Origin: Pseudomonas sp. ANT_H4
GTDB lineage: Bacteria; Pseudomonadota; Gammaproteobacteria; Pseudomonadales; Pseudomonadaceae
Direction: 5' to 3'
DNA: 64,000 bases
Assembly (NCBI RefSeq): GCF_008369295.1
Contig: NZ_VOBG01000001.1
Span: forward strand, 465,614-529,613
Positions 36,829-44,559 of this stretch are shown piece after piece; positions within the stretch are counted from its first letter, which is position 1; every line of letters starts with the position of its first letter. Under the pieces are notes generated by a model that made no database searches, was not told the DNA's origin, and saw nothing but the letters and a program-made list of their open reading frames with translations. The position numbers and the translations under genes are program-made.

Positions 36829-38583
36829 ATGCGTGAACAGCAAGAGCACACCTTCAGCACCCATGACGGTGTCGAGCTTTTCTACCGTCACTGGCCCGCC
36901 ACTGCGCCAGCAGGCTTAGAACCGCGCAAGGCGATCCTGCTGTTCCATCGCGGCCACGAGCATTCCGGGCGCATCTCCCACCTGGTGGATGAACTGGACC
37001 TGCCGCAATTCGACTTCTTCGCCTGGGACGCCCGTGGCCATGGCCAGTCCCCCGGCGAACGCGGTGACAGCCCCAGCTTTGCCACCAGCGCCCGGGACGT
37101 GCAGACCTTCTGCGACCATATCGGCGGCGCCTACAGCATCGAAGAAGAAAACCTCGCGGTTATCGCCCAAAGCGTCGGCGCGGTAATCGCCGCCACTTGG
37201 GTGCACGACTACGCGCCGAAGATCCGCGCTCTGGTGCTGGCCTCGCCGGCGTTCAAGGTCAAGCTCTACGTGCCTTTCGCCCGTCCGGGCCTGGCGCTGA
37301 TGCGCAAGTTTCGCGGCAATTTTTTCGTCAACAGCTACGTCAAGGCCCAGTTCCTCAGCCATGACCCGGAGCGGGTCGCCTCCTACGACACTGACCCGCT
37401 GATCACCAAGGCGATTTCGGTGAATGTGCTGCTGGGCCTGTACGAAGCAGCCGACCGCGTTGTAGCCGATGCCCAGGCGATCCAGGTGCCGACCCAGTTA
37501 CTGATTTCCGGCTCCGACTTTGTAGTCCATCGCAAACCCCAACAGCAGTTTTTCGACCGCCTCGGTAGCCTGAAAAAGGAACTGCACATCCTCCCCGGCT
37601 TCTTCCACGACACCCTCGGCGAACGTGACCGCGCCGTGGCCGTGAACAGCGCCAAGCGGTTTATCCTGCAAAACTTTGAGCACCCGCTGGATCGCGCATC
37701 CTTGCTGGACGCCGACAAGATCGGCCTGACCTGCGCCGAATCCGAATCCCTCGCCGCCCCCCTGCCGCGCAACTCACTGCGCGATCTGTACTGGCGCATG
37801 ACCCGCGCCAGCATGGGCTTGGGCAGCAAGCTGTCCGATGGCGTGAAGCTGGGCTTCGACACTGGTTTCGACTCCGGGAGCACCCTGGATTACGTCTATC
37901 GCAATAAACCCACCGGCAAGGGCGCGCTGGGTCGGATGATCGACACCAACTACCTGAACTCCATCGGCTGGCGCGGCATTCGCCAGCGCAAGTTGAATGT
38001 CGAAGAGCTGCTGCGCCTGACCATGGCCAAGCTGCGGGAAGACGGCCGCGAAGTGCGCATCGTCGACATCGCCGCCGGCCACGGCCGGTACATTCTGGAG
38101 GCGTTGCAGGGCGTTTCGCCGTTGCCGGAATCGATCCTGCTGCGCGACTACAGCGACATCAACGTGCGCGACGGTGGCGCGCTGATTCGCGAGAAAGGCT
38201 TGAGCGATATCGCCCAGTTCGTCAAAGGCGATGCCTTTGACCGAGCGGACCTAGCGGCACTGGAGCCCAAGCCGACATTGGCGGTGGTTTCGGGCCTGTA
38301 TGAATTGTTCGCCGATAACGCGATGGTCGGCGGTTCGCTGGCCGGTCTTGCCGAAGCGGTGGAACCCGGTGGATATCTGGTCTACACCGGCCAACCGTGG
38401 CACCCCCAACTGGAACTGATCGCCCGCGCCCTCACCAGCCACCGCCAAGGCCAGGCCTGGGTGATGCGTCGGCGCAGCCAGGCGGAAATGGATCAACTGG
38501 TGGAAGCGGCAGGTTTTCGCAAGATCACCCAGCGCGTGGATGAATGGGGCATCTTCACTGTCTCCCTGGCGCAGCGGGTCTGA
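36829..38583 (+). CDS. Alpha/beta hydrolase-methyltransferase fusion, YnbC-like
   Basis: This 584-residue two-domain protein has an N-terminal serine hydrolase fold (about 1-290): oxyanion region LLFHRGHEHSG, RGHGQSPGERG, nucleophile elbow AQSVGAV (Ala replaces the first Gly) and FHDTLGERD for the His. The C-terminal part is a SAM methyltransferase-like domain (about 385-580) with RIVDIAAGHGRYILEAL and VSGLYELF. It resembles a monoacylglycerol-lipase-type hydrolase joined to a methylase. The arrangement and length match E. coli YnbC. Substrates are unknown; a lysophospholipid or the novel head group are candidates. Confidence 0.85.
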   Translation: MREQQEHTFSTHDGVELFYRHWPATAPAGLEPRKAILLFHRGHEHSGRISHLVDELDLPQFDFFAWDARGHGQSPGERGDSPSFATSARDVQTFCDHIGGAYSIEEENLAVIAQSVGAVIAATWVHDYAPKIRALVLASPAFKVKLYVPFARPGLALMRKFRGNFFVNSYVKAQFLSHDPERVASYDTDPLITKAISVNVLLGLYEAADRVVADAQAIQVPTQLLISGSDFVVHRKPQQQFFDRLGSLKKELHILPGFFHDTLGERDRAVAVNSAKRFILQNFEHPLDRASLLDADKIGLTCAESESLAAPLPRNSLRDLYWRMTRASMGLGSKLSDGVKLGFDTGFDSGSTLDYVYRNKPTGKGALGRMIDTNYLNSIGWRGIRQRKLNVEELLRLTMAKLREDGREVRIVDIAAGHGRYILEALQGVSPLPESILLRDYSDINVRDGGALIREKGLSDIAQFVKGDAFDRADLAALEPKPTLAVVSGLYELFADNAMVGGSLAGLAEAVEPGGYLVYTGQPWHPQLELIARALTSHRQGQAWVMRRRSQAEMDQLVEAAGFRKITQRVDEWGIFTVSLAQRV

Positions 38584-38585
38584 TC

Positions 38586-39926
38586 ATGCGGCTTACCCCT
38601 AGAGAGCAGGGTTTATTGAAACCTGCGGTCTTATGGCTGCTATTGCTCGCGCCGCTGTTTTTCAGCACCTACGGCTTTGCCACGTGGGTCACCAGCCAAC
38701 GCAGCGATGTCGGCACGATGGTGTTCGGCTGGGAAACCCATATTCCGTTCTGGGCCTGGACCATCGTGCCCTATTGGTCGATTGACCTGCTCTACGGCTT
38801 CTCCCTGCTGCTGCCCAATAGCCGTCATGAACTGAAACAGCACGCCCTGCGTTTGCTGACGGCCCAGGTGATTGCCGTCAGTTGTTTCCTGGTATGGCCG
38901 TTACGCTTTACCTTCGAGCGGCCAGAAATGGATGGCGTGTTCGGCTGGCTGTTCGCCGTACTGGCGGGCTTCGACAAACCGTTCAACCAGGCACCATCGC
39001 TGCATATCGCGCTGTTGGTGATCCTGTGGATCATGTTCCAGCGCCATACCCAAGGGGTGTGGCGCTGGCTGGTGCATGGCTGGTTCACCTTGATCGGGAT
39101 TTCAGTGCTGACCACTTATCAACATCACTTTATCGACTTACCCACAGGGGCGCTGGCGGGTTGGTTGTGCGTGTGGTTATGGCCACTGGAACATCCGAGC
39201 CCGCTGCTTGATACACAACTGGCCGAGGATTCGAAGCGCTGGCAACTGGGAATGCGTTATGCCTTGGGTGCACTGGCGCTTGCTATCCCGGCGTTTACCT
39301 TCGGTGGCTGGTGGTTGTGGCTGCTCTGGCCCGCCGTCGCGGTGCTGTTGGTGGCGTTCAATTATCTGTTGCTGGACGCCGCCGGCTTTCAAAAACGCGC
39401 CGATGGAAAACTCAGTTCTGCGTCACGCTGGTTGTACGCGCCGTATCTTGGCGCCGCGTGGATCAACTCACGGTTGTGGACTCGCAAGCATCCACAGGCC
39501 GATCAGGTTGTGGATAACGTTTGGCTGGGGCGAATTCCGACGACAAGCGAGCTAACTTCTTTTAAAGCGGTGGTCGATCTGTGCGCCGAGTTGCCACTTG
39601 ATCCACAGGGCCGCGCCTATTACAGCCTGCCCGTGCTGGACCTCACGGCTCCCACCGCCACGCAGTGTCTGGACGCCGCTCACGCTATCGAACGCCTGCG
39701 CGAAGCCGGGTCGCTGCTGGTGTGCTGCGCCCTCGGCTATTCCCGCAGCGCCACCGCCGTCGCTGCCTGGCTACTGAACAGCGGGCGCGCCGCAACGGTC
39801 GACGAGGCAGTGGCTATTATTCGTACAGCACGTCCCGGTGTGGTCCTGCACCCCGCCCACCGCCAAGCACTGGGGCAAATGCTCACTCATCCTTCCCCCC
39901 ATCTGAGGACAGCCAATGCCCGCTGA
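38586..39926 (+). CDS. PAP2-dual-specificity phosphatase fusion, YnbD-like
   Basis: This 446-residue membrane protein has an N-terminal PAP2-type lipid phosphatase of five or six helices (about 10-215, with APSLHIALL and YQHHFIDLPTGA). Two further helices follow (about 225-275), then a cytoplasmic cysteine-phosphatase domain (about 310-435) with the CX5R loop CALGYSR. It probably removes phosphate from a phosphatidyl-alcohol-phosphate intermediate. It resembles E. coli YnbD. It starts 2 bp after the YnbC-like gene and overlaps the following gene by 11 bp. Confidence 0.85.
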   Translation: MRLTPREQGLLKPAVLWLLLLAPLFFSTYGFATWVTSQRSDVGTMVFGWETHIPFWAWTIVPYWSIDLLYGFSLLLPNSRHELKQHALRLLTAQVIAVSCFLVWPLRFTFERPEMDGVFGWLFAVLAGFDKPFNQAPSLHIALLVILWIMFQRHTQGVWRWLVHGWFTLIGISVLTTYQHHFIDLPTGALAGWLCVWLWPLEHPSPLLDTQLAEDSKRWQLGMRYALGALALAIPAFTFGGWWLWLLWPAVAVLLVAFNYLLLDAAGFQKRADGKLSSASRWLYAPYLGAAWINSRLWTRKHPQADQVVDNVWLGRIPTTSELTSFKAVVDLCAELPLDPQGRAYYSLPVLDLTAPTATQCLDAAHAIERLREAGSLLVCCALGYSRSATAVAAWLLNSGRAATVDEAVAIIRTARPGVVLHPAHRQALGQMLTHPSPHLRTANAR

Positions 39927-40359
39927 TATGGAACTACAGGTGGTTGCCAGCCTACTGCGTCGAGGCCGGTCTCTGGATCAGTTATCCACAGGCCTGACCT
40001 TGCTCGGTGTGTTGTTCGGCCTGGCGCAACTGTTAATGGCCAGTATTACCCCGGTGTGCCTGATCCTCGCCGTGTGGATGATTGTCCTCGGACTGCTGCA
40101 AAAGTACTGGGCCCTGCGAGTGGCGTTCGATGCCGATCTGTTTAGCCTGATGGCCCGTGACGTGGAACGCACCCAGGATCTGGACCAGACGCTGCAAACC
40201 CTCGGCCTGCAATCGCCCAAGCGCGCCGGCCGGCCCTGGACCGAACGCCGTCGCGGTGCCCTGAAACTGCTACGTAAACAAGCGTACCTGCTGGCCGCGC
40301 AAGTGCTGCTGACATTGGCCGTCATCCTGGCCAGCCCTTGGCTGCCCTTCGCCGGATAA
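39916..40359 (+). CDS. Small membrane protein of the ynb-like operon
   Basis: This 147-residue protein has two N-terminal hydrophobic helices (about 22-65) and one at the C terminus (about 122-145). They flank a basic cytoplasmic stretch (RAGRPWTERRRGALKLLRKQ). I do not recognise a named domain. AGGA lies seven bases before the ATG, inside the end of the YnbD-like gene, so translation is coupled. It is absent from the four-gene E. coli ynb set as I recall it. It may be a scaffold or accessory subunit for the lipid pathway. Confidence 0.72.
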   Translation: MPADMELQVVASLLRRGRSLDQLSTGLTLLGVLFGLAQLLMASITPVCLILAVWMIVLGLLQKYWALRVAFDADLFSLMARDVERTQDLDQTLQTLGLQSPKRAGRPWTERRRGALKLLRKQAYLLAAQVLLTLAVILASPWLPFAG

Positions 40360-40368
40360 GGAATCCTC

Positions 40369-40989
40369 ATGTTCGAACCCGTGGTCGCCACCCTGATTAC
40401 CTCCATGGCCCGCACGGTCACTGGCGCGCGCAGCCTATGGCTCGGTTGCGCGCCGGAGCCAGTACAGCGCATCTACTTCGCCAACCACAGCAGCCACGGC
40501 GACTTTGTGCTGCTGTGGGCATCCTTGCCGCCCAAGTTGCGCAAAGCCACACGCCCGGTGGCTGGCAGCGATTACTGGCAAAAAAGCGCCCTGCGCCGCT
40601 ACATCATCAATCGGGTGTTCAACGGTGTGCTGATCGACCGGGAACGCAAAGACCCTGTGGATAACCCGTTGCAGCCGATGCTCGATGCCCTCGAAAATGG
40701 CGATTCGCTAATCATCTTCCCCGAAGGTACGCGCAACCTGGAAGATGGCCTGCTGCCCTTCAAAAGCGGCCTCTACCACTTGGCAAAAAGTTACCCACAC
40801 GCCGAGTTGATACCGGTGTGGATCGCCAATCTCAACCGTGTCATGCCCAAGGGCCGCGTCCTGCCGCTGCCATTGCTGTGTACCACCAGCTTTGGTGCGC
40901 CGCTGCAATTGGAAGACGGCGAAGACAAGGCGCTGTTCCTCGCCCGCACCCGCGACGCCTTGCTCGCCCTTGCCCCGGAGCATTCCTGA
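40369..40989 (+). CDS. 1-acylglycerol-3-phosphate acyltransferase family (PlsC-like)
   Basis: This 206-residue acyltransferase has the catalytic NHSSHGD (NHx4D, about 39-45), the GVLIDRERK block and the phosphate-binding FPEGTR (about 119-124), followed by PVWIANLNR. It would acylate a lysophospholipid or glycerol-phosphate acceptor. It lies between the small membrane protein and the CdsA-like gene with gaps of 9 and 1 bp, so it belongs to the lipid operon. Compared with housekeeping PlsC it is short and lacks a clear N-terminal membrane helix. Confidence 0.85.
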   Translation: MFEPVVATLITSMARTVTGARSLWLGCAPEPVQRIYFANHSSHGDFVLLWASLPPKLRKATRPVAGSDYWQKSALRRYIINRVFNGVLIDRERKDPVDNPLQPMLDALENGDSLIIFPEGTRNLEDGLLPFKSGLYHLAKSYPHAELIPVWIANLNRVMPKGRVLPLPLLCTTSFGAPLQLEDGEDKALFLARTRDALLALAPEHS

Positions 40990-40990
40990 C

Positions 40991-41923
40991 ATGGATAGCC
41001 AAACCCTGATGTTGTTCGGCGGGATCGGCATGATCCTGGTGCTCGCCTCGCTGATCGGCCTGATCCTCAAATTGCGCAGCCGTGGCACGCCCAACGCGGT
41101 GATCGATAACCTCAACGCTCGCATCAACGCCTGGTGGGTGATGGTGGTAGTGATTGGCATCGCCTTCTGGCTCGGCACCGGCGCGGTGATCTTGTTGTTC
41201 TACGCGGTGTCGTTCTATGCGCTGCGAGAGTTCCTCACCCTCACGCCAACCCGACGCAGCGATTACCCGGCGCTGGTGGCGGCGTTCTACCTGGCCTTGC
41301 CCCTGCAATACCTGCTGATCTACTTCGACTGGTATGGGCTGTTCTCAATCTTCATCCCGGTCTACGTGTTCCTGCTGCTGCCGATCCTCGCGTCATTGGG
41401 CGGCGATAGCACGCACTTCCTGGAACGGGCGTCGAAGGTGCAGTGGGGGCTGATGATCGCAGTGTTCTGCGTGTCCTTCGTCCCGGCGCTGCTGACCCTG
41501 GACATCGTCGGCTATGAAGGTCGTAACCTGCTGCTGATCGCCTACCTGGTGATCGTCGTGCAGCTGTCGGATGTGTTGCAGTACGTGTGCGGCAAGCTGT
41601 TTGGCAAACACAAGATCGCGCCCAATTTATCGCCTTCGAAAACCGTGGAAGGGTTTGTTGGCGGAATCCTGCTGTCATCGCTCATTGGCGCGGCGTTGTG
41701 GTGGACCACGCCGTTCAATCCTTGGCAGTCGTTTTTAATTGCGCTGTTGATCAACTTGCTGGGGTTTGCCGGCGGGATCGTGATGTCGGCGATCAAGCGC
41801 GACCGTGGCGTGAAGGACTGGGGGCATATGATCGAGGGGCACGGCGGGATGCTGGATCGGCTGGATTCGGTGTGTTTTGCCGCGCCGATTTTCTTTCATC
41901 TTGTGCGGTACTGGTGGACCTGA
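40991..41923 (+). CDS. CDP-diacylglycerol synthase-like cytidylyltransferase, YnbB-like
   Basis: This 310-residue membrane protein of the CdsA family has about eight helices. The signature near the C terminus reads SAIKRDRGVKDWGHMIEGHG then GMLDRLDS, with the Asp residues that bind Mg-CTP. It would convert a phosphatidic acid to a CDP-lipid, the donor for the YnbA-like transferase at the head of the operon. A separate cdsA normally sits in the lpx-bam region of Pseudomonas, so this is a dedicated paralogue. It is last in the operon, before a strong terminator. Confidence 0.88.
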   Translation: MDSQTLMLFGGIGMILVLASLIGLILKLRSRGTPNAVIDNLNARINAWWVMVVVIGIAFWLGTGAVILLFYAVSFYALREFLTLTPTRRSDYPALVAAFYLALPLQYLLIYFDWYGLFSIFIPVYVFLLLPILASLGGDSTHFLERASKVQWGLMIAVFCVSFVPALLTLDIVGYEGRNLLLIAYLVIVVQLSDVLQYVCGKLFGKHKIAPNLSPSKTVEGFVGGILLSSLIGAALWWTTPFNPWQSFLIALLINLLGFAGGIVMSAIKRDRGVKDWGHMIEGHGGMLDRLDSVCFAAPIFFHLVRYWWT

Positions 41924-41941
41924 AAACGTTAATCAGACCAA

Positions 41942-41974
41942 AAGAAAAACCCCCGATTGTCGGGGGTTTTTCTT
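41942..41974 (+). terminator. Rho-independent terminator of the ynb-like operon
   Basis: AAGAAAAACCCCCGA and TCGGGGGTTTTTCTT form a 15 bp perfect stem around TTG, 18 bp after the CdsA-like stop. It marks the end of the core block; the accessory region begins within 15 bp. Confidence 0.92.
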
Positions 41975-42005
41975 GGGTATTGAATTTAGAGAATTAAAAC
42001 TGTCG

Positions 42006-42326
42006 CGAAGGGTGCCCGTATTTCGGGGCCTGCAGCGTCGTATAAAGGAACCGAAAAACTCTTGCAACCAGTAATGACACAACATCCACGTACCTTTGAT
42101 GGAGCCGCTTGCGGCGAGCCTCTGGGTCGGATCAAGGGGCAGAACGATGAAGCGCTGATCATTCTGAGTGATAGTCGGCTTCATCGAGGCTTGAGCGCTT
42201 GACTGGTTCGGGTTCGGGTTCGGGTTCGGGTTCGGGTTCGGCAAAACGATGGTTTCCTCGAACTCTCCATGATGTTCGCCATTACTCGCGTTATGTCTTA
42301 AAATAGCCGGTTGCCGAAGAACCGTC
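42006..42326. other. Gene-poor left part of the inverted-repeat cassette
   Basis: These 321 bp hold no convincing gene. They include six tandem GGTTCG hexamers (listed separately). On the minus strand a reading containing FIVLPLDPTQRLAASG looks like a decayed coding fragment, but it has no recognisable family. Confidence 0.4.
42205..42240. repeat. Tandem hexamer repeat (GGTTCG)6
   Basis: Six perfect copies of GGTTCG lie 87 bp upstream of the earliest possible start of the GNAT-Rnk gene. Copy number could vary by slippage. It would encode Glu-Pro, Asn-Pro or Arg-Thr dipeptides on the minus strand, but no gene there is convincing. Confidence 0.9.
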
Positions 42327-42371
42327 ATGACCATAGCCATGAAGGGCTTCCATCCTTTACAAATAAGTGTG

Positions 42372-43289
42372 ATGAAGATGAACAAGCCTTTCATTTCGCT
42401 GTGCCCTGAAATTACTCGGGCGCACGCGCTGACGCTGATGGATTGGTTGGAGGATGAGCGTGTCACCTGCTATCTGAGCGATTCGCGTCATGTCTCCCGC
42501 TCCATCGAGCAAGCCATCGATCGGACTCAATTGCCGATCCTGACCCATCTATTCAACCGGGGCGGCCGATTCTTCATGGCCTATGACCGGCATGACGCCC
42601 CGGTGGGCTTTGTCCGTCTAATCAAGACCGGCTCAAATTGCGAGATAGTCCTGGTCATTGGAGACCGCGACAAATGGGGTCGAAACCTTGGCGCCCGTAC
42701 GATCCGCGAAGGAATGAAACTGGCCTTCCTCGACATGCGAGCCGAGAAGCTCATCGCCAAGATCCACCCGGACAACGCGCGCTCGCTGAAAGCCTTTCTG
42801 CGCAGCGGCTTTCTGCTTGAGAGCGAAACGCCGACATTGAAGTCATTTTCCATGACGGCGGGGCGCTATCTCCAGTTCTTGCGCGAAGGTGCCATTGGCG
42901 ACTCCACTAGGATCTACATCACTGAAATCGACAAGGCCAGGCTCGAGAGTCTAATCGTGCTCGAGCAAGGCCCGGCCATTGTTGAACTCGAACATGAGCT
43001 TGAGCGAGCCATTGTCGTCAAGCCGCAGCAGGTGGCGTGCAATGTCGTCACGATGAACTCTAGGGCCTTGCTGCAGCTGGACGACGAAGAGATCGAAGTG
43101 GCCTTGGTCTACCCTGAAGACGCGGACAGCAACGCAGGGAAGCATTCAGTGTATTCCGACATTGGCGCCGCCATCCTGGGCTATCAGGAGGGGGACGCCA
43201 TCGACTGGCGAATTTCTGATCGGACCCGCCGGATTGAGATCAGGAAGGTGCTTTACCAGCCGGAGGCTGCGGGCGATTTCCACCTATAA
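42372..43289 (+). CDS. GNAT acetyltransferase fused to Rnk/GreA-type domain
   Basis: This protein of about 305 residues has two domains. Residues 1-160 are a GNAT acetyltransferase (GFVRLIKTGSNCEIVLVIGD; acetyl-CoA loop WGRNLGARTIREGMKLAF; KIHPDNARSLKAFLRSGF). Residues 175-300 match Rnk, the GreA/GreB-like nucleoside diphosphate kinase regulator (IDKARLESLIVLEQG, ALVYPEDADSNAGKHSVYSD, GAAILGYQEGDAIDWRI). Rnk-type proteins bind RNA polymerase, so this may couple acetylation to transcription; the target is unknown. The start is uncertain: 42327, 42339, 42372 and 42378 are all possible, and none has a strong ribosome-binding site. Confidence 0.78.
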   Translation: MKMNKPFISLCPEITRAHALTLMDWLEDERVTCYLSDSRHVSRSIEQAIDRTQLPILTHLFNRGGRFFMAYDRHDAPVGFVRLIKTGSNCEIVLVIGDRDKWGRNLGARTIREGMKLAFLDMRAEKLIAKIHPDNARSLKAFLRSGFLLESETPTLKSFSMTAGRYLQFLREGAIGDSTRIYITEIDKARLESLIVLEQGPAIVELEHELERAIVVKPQQVACNVVTMNSRALLQLDDEEIEVALVYPEDADSNAGKHSVYSDIGAAILGYQEGDAIDWRISDRTRRIEIRKVLYQPEAAGDFHL

Positions 43290-43699
43290 TTGCGCCTTTT
43301 GCTCAGTGTTCGTCCATCAGGTATGGAAAGCGAGGATCCCCCAAAGGAAATTTTCTGAACAATATGGAAATCGGAGCAAGGCAACCGCGTCCAGAGAATA
43401 TGCGCTGGGGAATGCCTGTAACAGGTACTGATCCGAGCAATCAGCTACCTACGACAGTTTTAATTCTCTAAAACCAGTTGGGTACCAACAACATAATTTG
43501 ACACAACCCCTCGCGCAAATCGGGGTCTGTAGGATGATTCGGGGTAAAGACAACAGCAACATAGATTGACACAGATGGGCTGCGCTTCAAATACAGGGCT
43601 CGGCTGCTCACAACATAGTTTGACACGAACAACTAGAGTGCAGTCATGAAGGGTGGTTTTTGAGAATTACAACTATCGCGTGTGAATTAAAACCGTCGC
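43290..43699. other. Repeat-rich intergenic region, transposon-end debris
   Basis: This gap holds the right inverted repeat of the cassette, three 16 bp direct repeats, and two tandem 20-mers at 43662-43701 (GAATTACAACTATCGCGTGT and GAATTAAAACCGTCGCATGT). No gene was found. The density of short repeats next to a transposition-ATPase remnant suggests old transposon ends. Confidence 0.6.
43489..43626. repeat. Three 16 bp direct repeats, probable transposase-binding sites
   Basis: CAACATAATTTGACAC (43489-43504), CAACATAGATTGACAC (43557-43572) and CAACATAGTTTGACAC (43611-43626) are near-identical and in the same orientation, 68 and 54 bp apart. Unevenly spaced repeats of this kind mark the ends of Tn7/Tn5053-like elements, where the transposase binds. 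The neighbouring TnsC/TniB-like pseudogene supports that reading. Confidence 0.7.
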
Positions 43700-44383
43700 A
43701 TGTGCCGCTTGATCTCGGGCGGCACCTCACGTGACCCTGCTGGAATCAGGCTCAGGTCGTTCAACGAGTTTTCCCTGGCGATATTAGAAGAGATGCAACA
43801 CACCAACTCTGGCTCAGGTGCTGCAAAGATTACTGACATTTTATTGACCATGGCAGCCATTGGCGTGCCGATGGTTTTTGTATGCAACTACAGCTTGGCT
43901 CATAAGCTACTTGGCCGAAACAGCGAGGACAAGCAACGTCTGCTCGCTGATCCCCGAAGCATGTTGCCGGACGAGCCTGGCAGCGCGAATTGGCTGAACG
44001 ATATCGCTGAATGTCTCAGAGCGAGCTATGCCTACGTAAAGGCTGATATTGGTTAATCGGCCGTTGAGCTGTACCGCTGTACTTTTGGTATCAAGCGACT
44101 GGTGGTACAGCTGTTGAAGCTGGCCTATGTGGAATGTCGCAACTCGGGGCGGCAGTGCGTGAACCAGCTCGATATTACTCGTGCATACCGTGCCACAGCT
44201 TACACAGCGAGCGCCGGTGAGGTGGAGGAGCTAATGCTACTGGCGCTGAGCAGTCTCAAAAAACATAAGCTCAAGGACTTGCACTGCCCGTTCGATCTAT
44301 CTGCTGCAATGAAGACAAATGTCGTGAATTTCACTCGTGCTGATCGTCAGGAACGTGTCAATGCTACGGTCTTTCACTCGTAA
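43700..44383 (+). pseudogene. TnsC/TniB-like transposition ATPase, remnant with internal stop
   Basis: One reading frame runs through both halves and is broken by a single in-frame TAA at 44054-44056. The first half has ILLTMAAIGVPMVFVCNYSL and LLADPRSMLPDEPGSANW. The second resumes with VELYRCTFGIKRLVVQLLK and RQCVNQLDITRAYRATA. This is the C-terminal part of an AAA ATPase of the TnsC/TniB kind that regulates transposase target choice. The Walker A region is missing upstream. The gene is thus truncated and nonsense-mutated. Confidence 0.65.
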
Positions 44384-44412
44384 GCGGCCAGCGAACACGC
44401 AGTAGAGATAAA

Positions 44413-44559
44413 CTAACGCACGAGTATGCTGCTCCGCATGCCCGCAGCGATGTAATGCCTGAGTTCTTCGCTGGCTTCACTGACTTCCGCCAGTAGCGCT
44501 GGACGTCCGTCAAGCATGATGATGATGTCCTCAATGTCTCTGTGATAAGGGTCGCCTTC
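44413..44559 (-). pseudogene. C-terminal fragment of a nucleotidyltransferase-like gene
   Basis: Directly after the antitoxin stop codon, and in the same frame, 48 codons read EGDPYHRDIEDIIIMLDGRP, then LLAEVSEASEELRHYIAAGM and a stop. The DIEDII..LDGRP pattern resembles the C-terminal part of nucleotidyltransferase proteins of the AbiEii/MNT kind. No start or N-terminal part exists, so this is a fragment joined to the antitoxin gene by a past rearrangement. Confidence 0.5.

Larger units (their letters stand above)
41985..43472. mobile_element. 1.5 kb cassette with perfect terminal inverted repeats
   Basis: AGAGAATTAAAACTGTCG at 41988-42005 recurs as its exact reverse complement at 43452-43469. 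With three flanking T:A pairs the match is 21 bp (41985-42005 and 43452-43472). The repeats enclose 1.49 kb holding a single clear gene, the GNAT-Rnk fusion. No transposase lies inside, so if mobile it would depend on an enzyme supplied elsewhere. Related 20-mers follow at 43662-43701. No target-site duplication was evident. Confidence 0.62.

Noticed and set aside
41933..42466. Minus-strand open frame of 177 codons with an Asn-Pro repeat
   Set aside because: It reads through the operon terminator, the inverted repeat and the hexamer tract and overlaps the GNAT-Rnk gene. The repeat is an artefact of GGTTCG units.
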